DNA of 39,484 bases from Chitinophagaceae bacterium (GCA_947454715.1 CANGMZ010000020.1:1-39484), one strand, 5' to 3'; numbered from the stretch's first letter, positions 10,121 to 18,909 are shown. Numbers and translations: made by a program. Notes: generated by a model not told the origin, from the sequence alone.

Positions 10121-10134
10121 CAAACTTAACTTTG
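10121..10134. promoter_or_regulatory. Overlapping divergent -7-like elements
   Basis: CAAACTTA at 10121-10128 reads TAAGTTTG on the minus strand and TAACTTTG lies at 10127-10134 on the plus strand. Both fit the Bacteroidota -7 consensus TAnnTTTG, one facing the giant adhesin and the other the response regulator. Neither has a TTG at the usual 18-20 nt spacing, and the plus element is ~200 nt from its gene, so this is tentative. The remainder of the 10044-10330 gap shows nothing recognisable. Confidence 0.3.
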
Positions 10135-10330
10135 TTACACTAGCATATAGATAGAATAAGTTCTATCTAAACCTGCAAAAAATTGACTTTACTAACTAAA
10201 AGACGAACTTTGAACGTAAATGGTTAGGCGAAAAAAAGCAGAGCAGAACTAATTCTACACAACATGGAATTCCGCTATTAATTCACATAACTTTATATTA
10301 CTTTATTTCCATAAAAACTTTTTTCATTTT

Positions 10331-10942
10331 ATGACTACCCCTAAAATATTAATCGTTGACGACCATAGCATGATTCGCAAAGGTGTCAAGCTATTGTTAC
10401 AACTCAATCTTGGTTATAACGATGTTGATGAGGTTTCGAGTTGTGCAGAATTGATGAGTGAATTAAAAAAGAAAAAATATACCCATTTGCTTCTTGATAT
10501 CATATTACCGGATGGAACAACTTTAGAGATACTACCTAACATCAATAGTCTGTATCCTGAATTGAACATTATGATGTTTTCAATGCAACCTGCAAACGTA
10601 TACAGTGAAGCATTAAAAAAATATGGCATTAGATATTATCTTTCAAAAACTTCACCAGAGGAAAAGACTATTGCTCAACTGAAGAGTTTTTTATCAGATG
10701 AAGTAGTTCCTGATAAAGTAAACGATAGTAAATATCATAATCCGTTCTCTGATTTATCTGCCAGAGAGTTAGAAGTACTTCATTATCTACTTAAAGGTCA
10801 AGGCACGAAGTATATATCTAATGTGCTGAACCTCCGCATGAATACGATATCTACTATAAAGAAGAGAATATTTGATAAAACAAATACAGAAAATACCAAG
10901 ACACTAACCGAACTAGCTGTACTATACAATGTTAGTTATTGA
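10331..10942 (+). CDS. NarL/LuxR-type response regulator
   Basis: This is a 203-residue cytoplasmic transcription regulator with two domains. The receiver domain (~4-125) has the acidic pair D10-D11, phosphoacceptor D56 in LLLDIILPDG, S84 in the switch position and conserved K106. A LuxR-type helix-turn-helix (~138-200) contains LSARELEVLHYLLKG and NTISTIKKRIFDKTN. Its length is normal for the NarL family. The stop overlaps the region just before the downstream sensor kinase, so the two are very likely co-transcribed and work as a phosphorelay pair. Divergent placement beside the giant adhesin makes that gene a candidate target, but this is positional inference only. Confidence 0.9.
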   Translation: MTTPKILIVDDHSMIRKGVKLLLQLNLGYNDVDEVSSCAELMSELKKKKYTHLLLDIILPDGTTLEILPNINSLYPELNIMMFSMQPANVYSEALKKYGIRYYLSKTSPEEKTIAQLKSFLSDEVVPDKVNDSKYHNPFSDLSARELEVLHYLLKGQGTKYISNVLNLRMNTISTIKKRIFDKTNTENTKTLTELAVLYNVSY

Positions 10943-10971
10943 TTATTTTTAAATACAATATACCCCACTAC

Positions 10972-13971
10972 ATGCTGAAACGTCTTGTTATTTTTATTGT
11001 TTTATTCAGCTTTTTTGCAGGACGCACTGTTGCCCAGCATAAATATAATATTGAATATATAACAACGGAGAATGGACTACCGTCAGATGGTATAAAAGCG
11101 TTGCAACTCGATGAAAAAATGGGGTTTCTGTGGATTGCAACAGAAGCAGGACTTGTTAGGTATAATGGTCAAAATTTTACAACATTTAATACTGATAATT
11201 TCCCGCACTTACACAGTAATAAAATGTTCCCGTTATCCCGAAAACCGGATGGGCAAATATTTGTTATATCATCAGGTGAATTGTTATATGTAAAAGACAA
11301 TATCCTTATACCTCATATTTATAGCAAAGAACATACAGACAAACATGGTGTGAATCTAATTAATACATACCTTAAAGAAGGCCCACCTAAGGGCAGTAAT
11401 ATCGGTATAACAGATTTCGACAGATTTGTTCCAATAGACTCAACACTTTGTCTCATTGCCCAATCAGACACACTTTGGGAAGTAAAATCAGGAGTTAATA
11501 AGAAAACTCCTTTATGTTCACTTCCACCAAGAACAGCTATATTTAAAATTGACGACAATATATTTATACGTGATTCGAAAGAAAAATTTTACATATATGA
11601 ATGGAGTAATAAAAACATAAAAAAAATAGCATTATCCAATAAAAGAGACATATTACCTACAGGAAAAAAACACTTGTTTTGGGAACCGGGAATGAAATGC
11701 CCAATAGTTTTAGAAGGGACTAGTGCCTGGACATTGCATTATGAAGACGGGGCAATAACATCAGAACTAATATGTGATGAGATTCCGCAAAATTTTTTGG
11801 TAAAATACATCCAATATTACATAGCAAATAAAACCCTATTTCTTGGAACCGCATCAAAAGGTCTGATTGTAATCAGAAAAAATTATTTATCGAATGTCAA
11901 AAAAAATAAAACTGAATTCGATGAACCCAATGCCATATATGCACAAATTCCACTTCCTAATGGGAATATTTTGGCAAACACCGGAGATATTATTGGTCCG
12001 AATAAAGCAACAATTCAAAACCTGCCAATAGATAAAGAATTTAACAATAATACTTTTCTAACAAAAGATAGCATTCTATGGTATTCCAGAAGGGATAGTT
12101 TATTCATTTATGATTATTTTAATCATTCAAGAAGATTCATAAAACATGTAAATGGTAGTGCCAATTTGGTTTTTGCAACTACAGGGAACCAAACCTACAT
12201 GGCCAATTATCAGGGAGTATATAGTATCAATAAAAATGGAATTGATACTGTTTTTTCATACAAAGGGATTGGTGACCCTTTTGATATGATAGAGCTCAAA
12301 CAAGGAATATTAGCCATCGCGAGTAGCAAAGGGTTATTTACATACAATATCAACAAAAAAATTATTGATACAATTCAACGTACCAACGCTCCTTCGCGCT
12401 CCCTAAGGAAATATAAAAACTATTTATTTATTGGTACCTATGGAGATGGCGTGTACATATATAAAGATGGAATAATAAAAAAAATCCCACTCGACAATAA
12501 TAACTATCTCAATTATACCCATTGTTTTATCTTAGATACAAGTGGTTATTGCTGGATGAGCACAAATCGGGGGCTCTTTAAAGCAAGTTTGAATGATATG
12601 CTCACATCATTTGAGAAAAACATACCATACATATATTATCATTTTTTTGGCAGAAATGAAGGAATGGATATTACAGAAATGAATGGTGGATGTACTCCTT
12701 GTGGAATTATCATGAAGAACCACGACATATCGTTCCCTACAATGGATGGTGCTTTATGGGTTAAGCCCTCTATGCCATTAATTCTACCAGATAGTAATGT
12801 TTTCATAGATCAAATAATAGTTAACGGTCACAAACAATTTTCTCAAAGTACCGATAGTTTAGTTTTTAATTCCCAAACTCATGAAATATCGTTCAATATA
12901 GGATTCTCTGCTATTTGTAATAAGGAAAACATATACCTGCAATATAACTTAAATTCAGTTTCTGATAAATGGGAAAAAATTGATGTACAACATCCTGTAA
13001 TTCGGCTGAGTAATTTGCCTTATGGTATACACACACTTTATATTAGAAAGCTAAAAGGTTTTGGTACAAACAATTATGTTGTTAAAAAGATTATTTTCGA
13101 AATACTACCACCATGGTATATGATTTGGTGGGGGCAAGCTATTTTGGTATTTACATTTCTCATTATTGTTGCCGTTATCTCTATAATGGCAAACAGGGCT
13201 TCATTAAGAAGGCAAAGAAGACTAAGGAATCTACTCGATAAAAAAACAGAAGAAATTCTGAAGCAAAACGAAAAATTAGAAAAAAACGACCGTATCAAAA
13301 CAAGACTAATTTCTATAATCAGTCATGATATTATTACACCACTTAAATTTTTACATCTTACCAGTAAATATTTATCTGAAAGAAAGTCATCGTTATCTGA
13401 AAATTTGCAAAATGAAACACTTGAGGAGGTTGTAAATACTTCAAGAGAGCTTGAGTTATTATCTACTAATATTTTAAACTGGATCAAATACCAGAATGAA
13501 GAAAGAAGAATTGTAAAAGAGCAAATAAACCTGCATGAACTCGTAGAGCAAGTATTTACTATGCTCAAATCTCTGGCACACAAAAACAACACAGAGCTTA
13601 TTAATAATGTACCAACAAATCTGGTTGTAACTCAGTTTGTTGACCCTATAAGAATTATTGTATATAATCTTGTAGTCAATGCAATAAATTTTACCCTGAA
13701 AGGAAGCATAACAATCAGTTGCGAACTGATAATTGATGATATACAACTTACTGTAAAAGATACCGGAATGGGAATGAGTAAGTCTCAGGTTAATAATATC
13801 AAATCTGACTTAATGATCATATCTGCTGCCAATGTGAATAAGAGAAGTGGAAATGGCCTCGGTTATCTCATTATTAAAGATTTGTTGAAAATGATTAGTG
13901 GTGAGTTTGAAATTGAAAGTAAACATAATGTAGGCACAACTGTATTTATAATATTCCCGACAGAGCCATAA
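10972..13971 (+). CDS. Two-component propeller sensor histidine kinase
   Basis: Inner-membrane sensor kinase, 999 residues from the ATG at 10972. That start gives a clean signal peptide (MLKRLVIFIVLFSFFAGRTV-AQ); a longer TTG start at 10939 would bury it. The periplasmic part (~22-640) carries Reg_prop-like propeller repeats (GLPSDGIKALQ...GFLWIATEAGLVRYNG; LFIGTYGDGVYIYKDGI; CWMSTNRGLFKAS), followed by a Y_Y_Y domain (~640-715, ending ILPPWYMIWWGQ). One membrane segment lies at ~721-742, then a short coiled coil. The HisKA domain has H785 in ISHDIITPL. The ATPase domain has an N-box near 903 (YNLVVNAINF), DTGMGMS and GNGLGYLI. There is no receiver or AraC domain, so it is not a hybrid kinase; it presumably phosphorylates the NarL-type regulator immediately upstream. 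The ligand is unknown. Confidence 0.9.
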   Translation: MLKRLVIFIVLFSFFAGRTVAQHKYNIEYITTENGLPSDGIKALQLDEKMGFLWIATEAGLVRYNGQNFTTFNTDNFPHLHSNKMFPLSRKPDGQIFVISSGELLYVKDNILIPHIYSKEHTDKHGVNLINTYLKEGPPKGSNIGITDFDRFVPIDSTLCLIAQSDTLWEVKSGVNKKTPLCSLPPRTAIFKIDDNIFIRDSKEKFYIYEWSNKNIKKIALSNKRDILPTGKKHLFWEPGMKCPIVLEGTSAWTLHYEDGAITSELICDEIPQNFLVKYIQYYIANKTLFLGTASKGLIVIRKNYLSNVKKNKTEFDEPNAIYAQIPLPNGNILANTGDIIGPNKATIQNLPIDKEFNNNTFLTKDSILWYSRRDSLFIYDYFNHSRRFIKHVNGSANLVFATTGNQTYMANYQGVYSINKNGIDTVFSYKGIGDPFDMIELKQGILAIASSKGLFTYNINKKIIDTIQRTNAPSRSLRKYKNYLFIGTYGDGVYIYKDGIIKKIPLDNNNYLNYTHCFILDTSGYCWMSTNRGLFKASLNDMLTSFEKNIPYIYYHFFGRNEGMDITEMNGGCTPCGIIMKNHDISFPTMDGALWVKPSMPLILPDSNVFIDQIIVNGHKQFSQSTDSLVFNSQTHEISFNIGFSAICNKENIYLQYNLNSVSDKWEKIDVQHPVIRLSNLPYGIHTLYIRKLKGFGTNNYVVKKIIFEILPPWYMIWWGQAILVFTFLIIVAVISIMANRASLRRQRRLRNLLDKKTEEILKQNEKLEKNDRIKTRLISIISHDIITPLKFLHLTSKYLSERKSSLSENLQNETLEEVVNTSRELELLSTNILNWIKYQNEERRIVKEQINLHELVEQVFTMLKSLAHKNNTELINNVPTNLVVTQFVDPIRIIVYNLVVNAINFTLKGSITISCELIIDDIQLTVKDTGMGMSKSQVNNIKSDLMIISAANVNKRSGNGLGYLIIKDLLKMISGEFEIESKHNVGTTVFIIFPTEP

Positions 13972-14023
13972 TACAGAATACATTTTCTAATGCATTTTAT
14001 ATCATAATTCTTTCTAAATACAC

Positions 14024-14053
14024 TTGTAAGAATAAAACTCAGTCTTACCTTTG
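14024..14053 (+). promoter_or_regulatory. Promoter of the trmB operon
   Basis: TTG at 14024-14026, a 19-nt spacer and TACCTTTG at 14046-14053 match the Bacteroidota -33/-7 promoter. The predicted transcript would begin about 8 nt before the ATG at 14068, giving a nearly leaderless mRNA. Confidence 0.6.
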
Positions 14054-14067
14054 GCATTCGAAAAATT

Positions 14068-14775
14068 ATGGGGCACAAGAAACTTATAAAATTCCAGGCT
14101 ATAGATACGTTTAGAAATGTATTACAGTACCCTGAGAATATGAAAAACAATTGGAAGGATTTTTTCAAAAATGATAATCCAATTACACTAGAACTTGCAT
14201 GCGGCAAGGGTGAATACAGTGTAAACCTGGGGCGCGAACATAAAGACAGGAACTTTATTGGTGTTGATATAAAAGGAAACCGTATACACAATGGTGCCAA
14301 AATAGCACTAAATGAAGGGCTGGACAATGTTGCATTTTTACGTACACATATTGGCAAAATAAGAGATTACTTCGCTAAGGATGAAGTATGTGAGATCTGG
14401 ATTGTTTTTGCAGATCCGTTTTTGAAAAAAGGCAAAGAAAAAAACAGACTAACTCATCCTCGCTTTCTTTACTACTACCAACAGATATTAAAACCGGGTA
14501 GTATCATTAATCTGAAAACAGACTCTAAAGTGCTGTATGATTTTACGTTGGAGTCAATTGCAGAAACTAACTGTACTATTTGCGAAAACATACCGGATAT
14601 CTATGGTAAAAATATGGTGAATGGACCTCTGGCTATTCAGACTTTCTATGAAAAAATGCACTTGGCTGACAATAGAACCATTTACTATGTTTCTTTCAAA
14701 CTACCTGAAACACCAATAGAACTTACCGGTAGATTTAAGAATCATTTAGACGACGATATAGTTGACGGAGAATAA
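14068..14775 (+). CDS. trmB: tRNA (guanine-N7-)-methyltransferase TrmB
   Basis: SAM-dependent enzyme that forms m7G46 in the variable loop of tRNAs. The 235-residue protein is a Rossmann-fold methyltransferase. The SAM-binding loop ELACGKGEY is at ~42-50, and the acidic end of strand 2 is FIGVDIKGNRI. The family signature FADPFLKKGKEKNRLTHPRF, with D116, replaces the usual F-x-DPWPKKRH form. The C-terminal substrate motif T192-F-Y-E195 corresponds to the family T-x-F/Y-E motif. The length is usual. It is the first gene of a tight cluster: its last 14 nt overlap the next small gene, so translational coupling is likely. Confidence 0.92.
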   Translation: MGHKKLIKFQAIDTFRNVLQYPENMKNNWKDFFKNDNPITLELACGKGEYSVNLGREHKDRNFIGVDIKGNRIHNGAKIALNEGLDNVAFLRTHIGKIRDYFAKDEVCEIWIVFADPFLKKGKEKNRLTHPRFLYYYQQILKPGSIINLKTDSKVLYDFTLESIAETNCTICENIPDIYGKNMVNGPLAIQTFYEKMHLADNRTIYYVSFKLPETPIELTGRFKNHLDDDIVDGE

Positions 14776-14956
14776 AGATTATTATTTATTACCTGACGGT
14801 AGACTGGTGTTTACCTCTTCTTATTTATCTGAACGTGGCTATTGCTGCGGCAATGGATGCCTTAATTGTCCTTTCGATTATATTAAGGTACCTGAGCCCA
14901 AACGCACCCAATTATTGATTAATCGTAAAACCGATGAAAGAGATAAAAAAGGATAA
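14762..14956 (+). CDS. Small Cys-rich DUF5522-type protein
   Basis: A 64-residue cytoplasmic protein of unknown function. The core reads PDGRLVFTSSYLSERGYCCG followed by NGCLNCPFDY, giving a CCGxGCxxCP cluster of four Cys that could bind a metal. This layout matches the short DUF5522-type proteins of Bacteroidota. The start is the TTG at 14762, inside the end of trmB; no ATG in this frame would keep the conserved N-terminal part. It also overlaps the following gene by 23 nt. The position between a tRNA methyltransferase and an alkyltransferase-like protein gives no firm functional clue. Confidence 0.75.
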   Translation: MTENKDYYLLPDGRLVFTSSYLSERGYCCGNGCLNCPFDYIKVPEPKRTQLLINRKTDERDKKG

Positions 14957-15284
14957 AGAAAGTATATATAATGCAATTTTCGATATTGTACGCTCTATAC
15001 CTAAAGGCAGAGTTACCAATTATGGAGCTGTAGCAGCTGCAATTGGAGCTGCATCCGGTGCACGTATGGTGGGTTACGCTATGAACAACTGCCATGGAGT
15101 AAAGCCTAAAGTACCTGCGCATCGTGTTGTTAATAGAAATGGGTTGCTCACAGGCAAGCATCACTTCTCCCCTCCCGAACAAATGCAGCAATTGCTGGAA
15201 AAAGAAGGAATAATAGTTATTGATGATAAAGTCCAGAATTTTGAAATTGTATTTTGGGACCCGATAAAAGAACTAACAATATAA
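14934..15284 (+). CDS. Alkyltransferase-like (ATL/MGMT family) DNA-binding protein
   Basis: This 116-residue protein is the DNA-binding half of O6-alkylguanine-DNA alkyltransferase. It has the helix-turn-helix region (IPKGRVTNYGAVAAAIG), the Arg-containing recognition segment GARMVGYAMNNC and the active-site-like motif VPAHRVVNRNG. The catalytic Cys of PCHRV is replaced by Ala (A62), so it cannot accept alkyl groups. ATL proteins of this kind bind O6-alkylguanine and flag it for nucleotide excision repair, which is the likely role. The ATG at 14934 lies within the preceding gene, consistent with an operon. Confidence 0.88.
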   Translation: MKEIKKDKESIYNAIFDIVRSIPKGRVTNYGAVAAAIGAASGARMVGYAMNNCHGVKPKVPAHRVVNRNGLLTGKHHFSPPEQMQQLLEKEGIIVIDDKVQNFEIVFWDPIKELTI

Positions 15285-15335
15285 GTTGGTATAGTTTTTG
15301 TTACTATTTATAAAAAAGCGGTAATACCGCACTAT

Positions 15336-16994
15336 ATGTCTGATATACAACCCATTATTAAAAAAAGTCTGTCATTATTTATTGTATTTTCGGTTTTGCT
15401 GTTTACTTTCTCTTGTAAGAACAAGCAAAGGCATAAAAAAAATCCGGTTGTTACTGATTTCTCTTATGATGAGTTCACAGAACGACTGGAGCCATTGATA
15501 CCAACATCAGACACCTTTTCTAAAAAATCATTCAGAACCACTACCGCTGATATGCGTTATGCATACTTGCAAAATGACTACTACCCTATTTGGCTATCAC
15601 ATGGCTTCAAAGCTGATGCTGCTGCTGAACAATTTTTAAAAGAATTGGAAGAAATAAAATGGGATGGGCTGGACCCGGAAAAGTACAATTTCACCACTCT
15701 TAATAAACTAAAAGAAAAGTTAGGCAAAAAAGAAACAAATGTAAACGATGCAATTGCATTTGATACAGCTTTAACCCGTAGCTATCTGGCTGCAGCTAAA
15801 GACTTACTTGTTGGTAAAATTGTGCCTAAAAAGGTAGATTCTTTGTGGTTTCATGTTAATGACTCTTCTTGGAATGCACCGCTACAACTTACAGACATTC
15901 AGAAAAAATACATCTCTTTAGATGAATACAGAAGTACAGTTCCCACTTACAACCTACTGAGAAATGAATATAAGCTACTAACCACATTATTATCAGACTC
16001 TGTTTTCATGAATGCATCTGCTGCCCTTAATGCAACAAAGTACATTGATAGTGATGCAAAAGAGAATATTACGACAATCATTAACAAAGAAATACCTTGG
16101 GTAACAACTGAAGCTAATGATACCATTAGCGAATGGGCGCAAATGATCATTGCTTATCAAGACTATGTTGGCATAAAACCAACAGGGAAAACAGACAGCA
16201 CAACCCTCAAATATCTACGAACAAGACCGGATTCATTATTACCTAAGATTGCTGCCAATCTGGAACGAATGAGGTGGATGCAAAAAGACTTCGGTAACAT
16301 GTACATTCTTGTAAATGTGCCGTTGATGCAATTATTTTTCCGTCAGGGCGGAGCTGATGTAATGCACATGAGAGTAGTTGTAGGAAAACCTGTCAGGCAG
16401 ACACCATCGCTTTATGCAGTAATGTCTAATGTAGTACTCAATCCGCCTTGGGGTGTGCCTTCGACAATTTTAAAACAAGACGTATTGCCCGGTATACAGA
16501 AAAGCGGTCAGGCATACATGAGCAAAAAAGGATTGAAAGCTTATGATAAGAATGGCAAGGTGGTGAATGTCAAGAACATCAATAGCAAAAATTACAAACG
16601 CTTTAGCTACAAACAAGATCCGGGCGATGACAATTCATTAGGGTATGTAAAGTTCAATTTACCTAATCCCTGGGATATATACTTACATGACACACCGCAT
16701 CGTGATGATTTCGGGAAAAGAGAGCGTGCTTTAAGTTCGGGTTGTATCAGACTCCAATATCCTCAGGAGATGGCTATTTTCATTCTTTCACAAATAGAAA
16801 AGAAAGACTTTACAAAAGAAAAATTAGATAGCATTATTGAAACACACAAAACACAATGGAGGGTATTATCAAACAAAATACCTGTTCATATTGCATACTT
16901 AACTGCTTTTGAAGACACAACCGGAAAGCATATACACTTTGTAAGAGACGTTTATCACAGAGACGATAAACTTATAGCTCAGTTAGCTAATTGA
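15336..16994 (+). CDS. L,D-transpeptidase of the YcbB/LdtD type, lipoprotein
   Basis: A 552-residue envelope enzyme predicted to make 3-3 (mDap-mDap) or related L,D cross-links in peptidoglycan. The N-terminus has a hydrophobic segment ending in a lipobox (LLFTFSC, Cys27), so it is probably anchored as a lipoprotein. Next comes a scaffold domain (~40-260) with LKELEEIKWDGLDPEKYN and a PG_binding_1-like segment (~270-300, MIIAYQDYVGIKPTGKTDS). The YkuD catalytic domain (~320-500) has H451 (YLHDTPHRDDF) and nucleophile C470 in ALSSGCIRLQYP. The size matches the LdtD subgroup. A short palindrome GCGGTAATACCGC sits 5 nt before the start codon. Its 3' end overlaps the convergent L,D-transpeptidase gene by 16 bp. 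Confidence 0.9.
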   Translation: MSDIQPIIKKSLSLFIVFSVLLFTFSCKNKQRHKKNPVVTDFSYDEFTERLEPLIPTSDTFSKKSFRTTTADMRYAYLQNDYYPIWLSHGFKADAAAEQFLKELEEIKWDGLDPEKYNFTTLNKLKEKLGKKETNVNDAIAFDTALTRSYLAAAKDLLVGKIVPKKVDSLWFHVNDSSWNAPLQLTDIQKKYISLDEYRSTVPTYNLLRNEYKLLTTLLSDSVFMNASAALNATKYIDSDAKENITTIINKEIPWVTTEANDTISEWAQMIIAYQDYVGIKPTGKTDSTTLKYLRTRPDSLLPKIAANLERMRWMQKDFGNMYILVNVPLMQLFFRQGGADVMHMRVVVGKPVRQTPSLYAVMSNVVLNPPWGVPSTILKQDVLPGIQKSGQAYMSKKGLKAYDKNGKVVNVKNINSKNYKRFSYKQDPGDDNSLGYVKFNLPNPWDIYLHDTPHRDDFGKRERALSSGCIRLQYPQEMAIFILSQIEKKDFTKEKLDSIIETHKTQWRVLSNKIPVHIAYLTAFEDTTGKHIHFVRDVYHRDDKLIAQLAN

Positions 16995-17839
16995 TCTATA
17001 GCAACAGTTTTAACGCTGTCTATTCTATTGCCATGCATGTATTGAATGATCTGATAGTTTGCACGTTTAGGCTTGCTATTAATCTTCATCATATCAGCAA
17101 ACATGCTGTTCTCAGGAAGGTGGTCAATCTTTTTGTTGAGCCAATAGGCGCTTCTCAAGTAATGGTTATCTTCATGATAAATGAATAGGCAAGTTCCACC
17201 TTCTATAGTTTTAATTATAGGTATTTTCAATTTATCCGGCACAGCCGGACAACCCCAGCTACGACCTAAGTGAACATTACCAGCTATGAATTTATCGCTT
17301 ACATAATTTGCTCCATGCACAACTATACCTCTATCCATAGCTGCGTCATTAAAGCCATTGTCCATGCCACTTAAACGCAGTGACAAACCATGATCACCAT
17401 TATAGGTATCACCTGTAACATAAAATCCTAAACTGCTTTGATGAGAGTCAACACTATTAGAAAACGACTCAGCATAGTCTCCGCCCGAACCTTGACCATG
17501 AGCAACATAAGTATTAAATAATACCTTGCCTGATGACAGGTCAATTATCCATAAACGCTTTTCAGTAGATGGCAGGTTAAAGTCGCAGATAGATATTATT
17601 TCCTTGTCGTTACTTAGTTTACCTTCATTTTTTAGATTCAGATAACCTTTGTATGCCTTGGCAAATACTTCGAAAGACAAAGTATTGCAGCTACTGAAAT
17701 CTATCCCCTTGTATATTGAATTGAAATATTCCTGAACTCTTACCTCTTCATTAACAACACCGGGTGTTCCCGCAGTTGTAATAAAAGATGAAAAGGAAAG
17801 CATAAGATACGCACCTGTACACACCAACAATTTCCTCAT
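16979..17839 (-). CDS. Secreted murein L,D-transpeptidase catalytic domain protein (YkuD_2 type)
   Basis: A 286-residue exported protein with an N-terminal signal peptide (MRKLLVCTGAYLMLSFSSF). The catalytic region has the layout of the YkuD_2 family: WIIDLSSGKVLFNTYVAHG, then H175 in IVVHGANYV, H190, and the nucleophile C197 in GRSWGCPAV. This points to peptidoglycan cross-link or lipoprotein-anchoring chemistry in the periplasm; the exact substrate is unknown. No carbohydrate-binding or PG-binding module is present. It faces the LdtD-like gene tail to tail, sharing the last 16 bp, and is the second enzyme of this superfamily in the locus. Confidence 0.87.
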   Translation of the reverse strand: MRKLLVCTGAYLMLSFSSFITTAGTPGVVNEEVRVQEYFNSIYKGIDFSSCNTLSFEVFAKAYKGYLNLKNEGKLSNDKEIISICDFNLPSTEKRLWIIDLSSGKVLFNTYVAHGQGSGGDYAESFSNSVDSHQSSLGFYVTGDTYNGDHGLSLRLSGMDNGFNDAAMDRGIVVHGANYVSDKFIAGNVHLGRSWGCPAVPDKLKIPIIKTIEGGTCLFIYHEDNHYLRSAYWLNKKIDHLPENSMFADMMKINSKPKRANYQIIQYMHGNRIDSVKTVAIDQLAN

Positions 17840-18159
17840 CTATCTTATTATTTGTTTAATCGTTATTATTTTGCTCGTAGAGCTACAAAGTTAACCTTAC
17901 AAGCAATCAAAAGATCATATCAATATATTGTTTAACCGTTTTTTAACCTAATGTAATATTTAAAAAATTGCAAATCATACACTAATTACAAGCCATATCT
18001 TACTAATCAACCTTTAATACTGAAAGCGGGATAACTAACTTTTCTTCTATAAATGTCGCATTTGTACAATAAAAACTCCATAAAAATGAGTTACTTCATA
18101 ACCTGATTTTAAGTAAAAAATATATCAGAATTATACCCACTTCTTACAACCTATTATTA
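17840..18159. other. Divergent intergenic region
   Basis: This 320-bp AT-rich gap separates the minus-strand L,D-transpeptidase from the plus-strand LytTR regulator. The minus side has a -7-like TAACTTTG (CAAAGTTA at 17886-17893) that would place a transcript start ~40 nt before the gene, but there is no well-spaced TTG. I see no clear promoter motif on the plus side, no tRNA and no credible small ORF. Confidence 0.5.
17886..17893 (-). promoter_or_regulatory. -7-like element for the YkuD_2 gene
   Basis: The minus strand reads TAACTTTG, matching TAnnTTTG. The nearest upstream TTTTG is only 14 nt away instead of ~19, so only the -7 half is convincing. Confidence 0.35.
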
Positions 18160-18909
18160 ATGACTAACACTATCTCCGCTATCATAATAGATGATGATGA
18201 TTTTTCTATAACAGCCCTTTCAGATACTTTAAATAGCCTTTATAACAATATTGAGATTTCAGGCATTTACAAATCATGGAACGATGGACTCGATGCACTC
18301 AGAGTCATAAAAGCTGATATCCTTTTTTTAGATATTACCATTAATGGCAAAAATGGAATGGATTTATTAAAAATGGTTCCTGCATCGGATATGGAAATCA
18401 TCTTTGTTACAGCCCATACTGAATATGCACTTGAAGCGTTTAAACTGGCAGCAACCGGCTACATAATAAAACCTGTTGGAGATAAAGAGTTAAGCATCGC
18501 AGTTGATAAAGCAATAGAACGGATAAGTAATAAAAAAACTGCTCGATTAAATCTGAGCATTCCTGTACAACTTGCCAATTCAAAAATAGGTATACCTAAC
18601 AGCAAAGGGATAAACTATTACGACATGAATGATATCATTTACCTGGAAGCTACCAGTAATTATACGCGCGTAGTGACAAAGCAACACGAGGTACTCAGTT
18701 CTAATAATATGAGTAAATTTACTCACTTACTTGAAGGCTCGACATTTTGTAGTGTGCATAGATCATATATCGTCAACTTAAATTGCGTATCGCGTTACGA
18801 AGCACCCGGAACAATAATAATGAACAATAAGATAGAGATACCTTTATCAAGAACTGCCCGGGAAGACTTCCTGAAACGATTCAATAGCATTCAGGCAAAA
18901 ACAGAATAA
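18160..18909 (+). CDS. LytTR-family response regulator
   Basis: A 249-residue transcription factor. The receiver domain (~5-125) has an acidic cluster at D11-D14, phosphoacceptor D58 in ILFLDITINGKNGMD, T84-like switch residue in IIFVTAHTEYAL and the conserved K in YIIKPVG. The LytTR DNA-binding domain (~145-245) shows YLEATSNYTRVVT, FCSVHRSYIVNL and IPLSRTARE. Such regulators are usually paired with a LytS/His_kinase sensor in Bacteroidota, but none lies next to it here, so its partner must be elsewhere. The gene is followed 56 nt later by a secreted M23 peptidase; whether they share a transcript is unclear. Confidence 0.92.
   Translation: MTNTISAIIIDDDDFSITALSDTLNSLYNNIEISGIYKSWNDGLDALRVIKADILFLDITINGKNGMDLLKMVPASDMEIIFVTAHTEYALEAFKLAATGYIIKPVGDKELSIAVDKAIERISNKKTARLNLSIPVQLANSKIGIPNSKGINYYDMNDIIYLEATSNYTRVVTKQHEVLSSNNMSKFTHLLEGSTFCSVHRSYIVNLNCVSRYEAPGTIIMNNKIEIPLSRTAREDFLKRFNSIQAKTE

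Noticed and set aside
10939-10971. TTG at 10939 as start of the sensor kinase
   Set aside because: It overlaps the regulator's stop, but the ATG at 10972 gives a proper signal peptide.
13863-14357. 164-codon minus-strand frame across the kinase end and trmB
   Set aside because: Antisense to two well-supported genes, with no domain and Ser/Phe/Ile-rich shadow composition.
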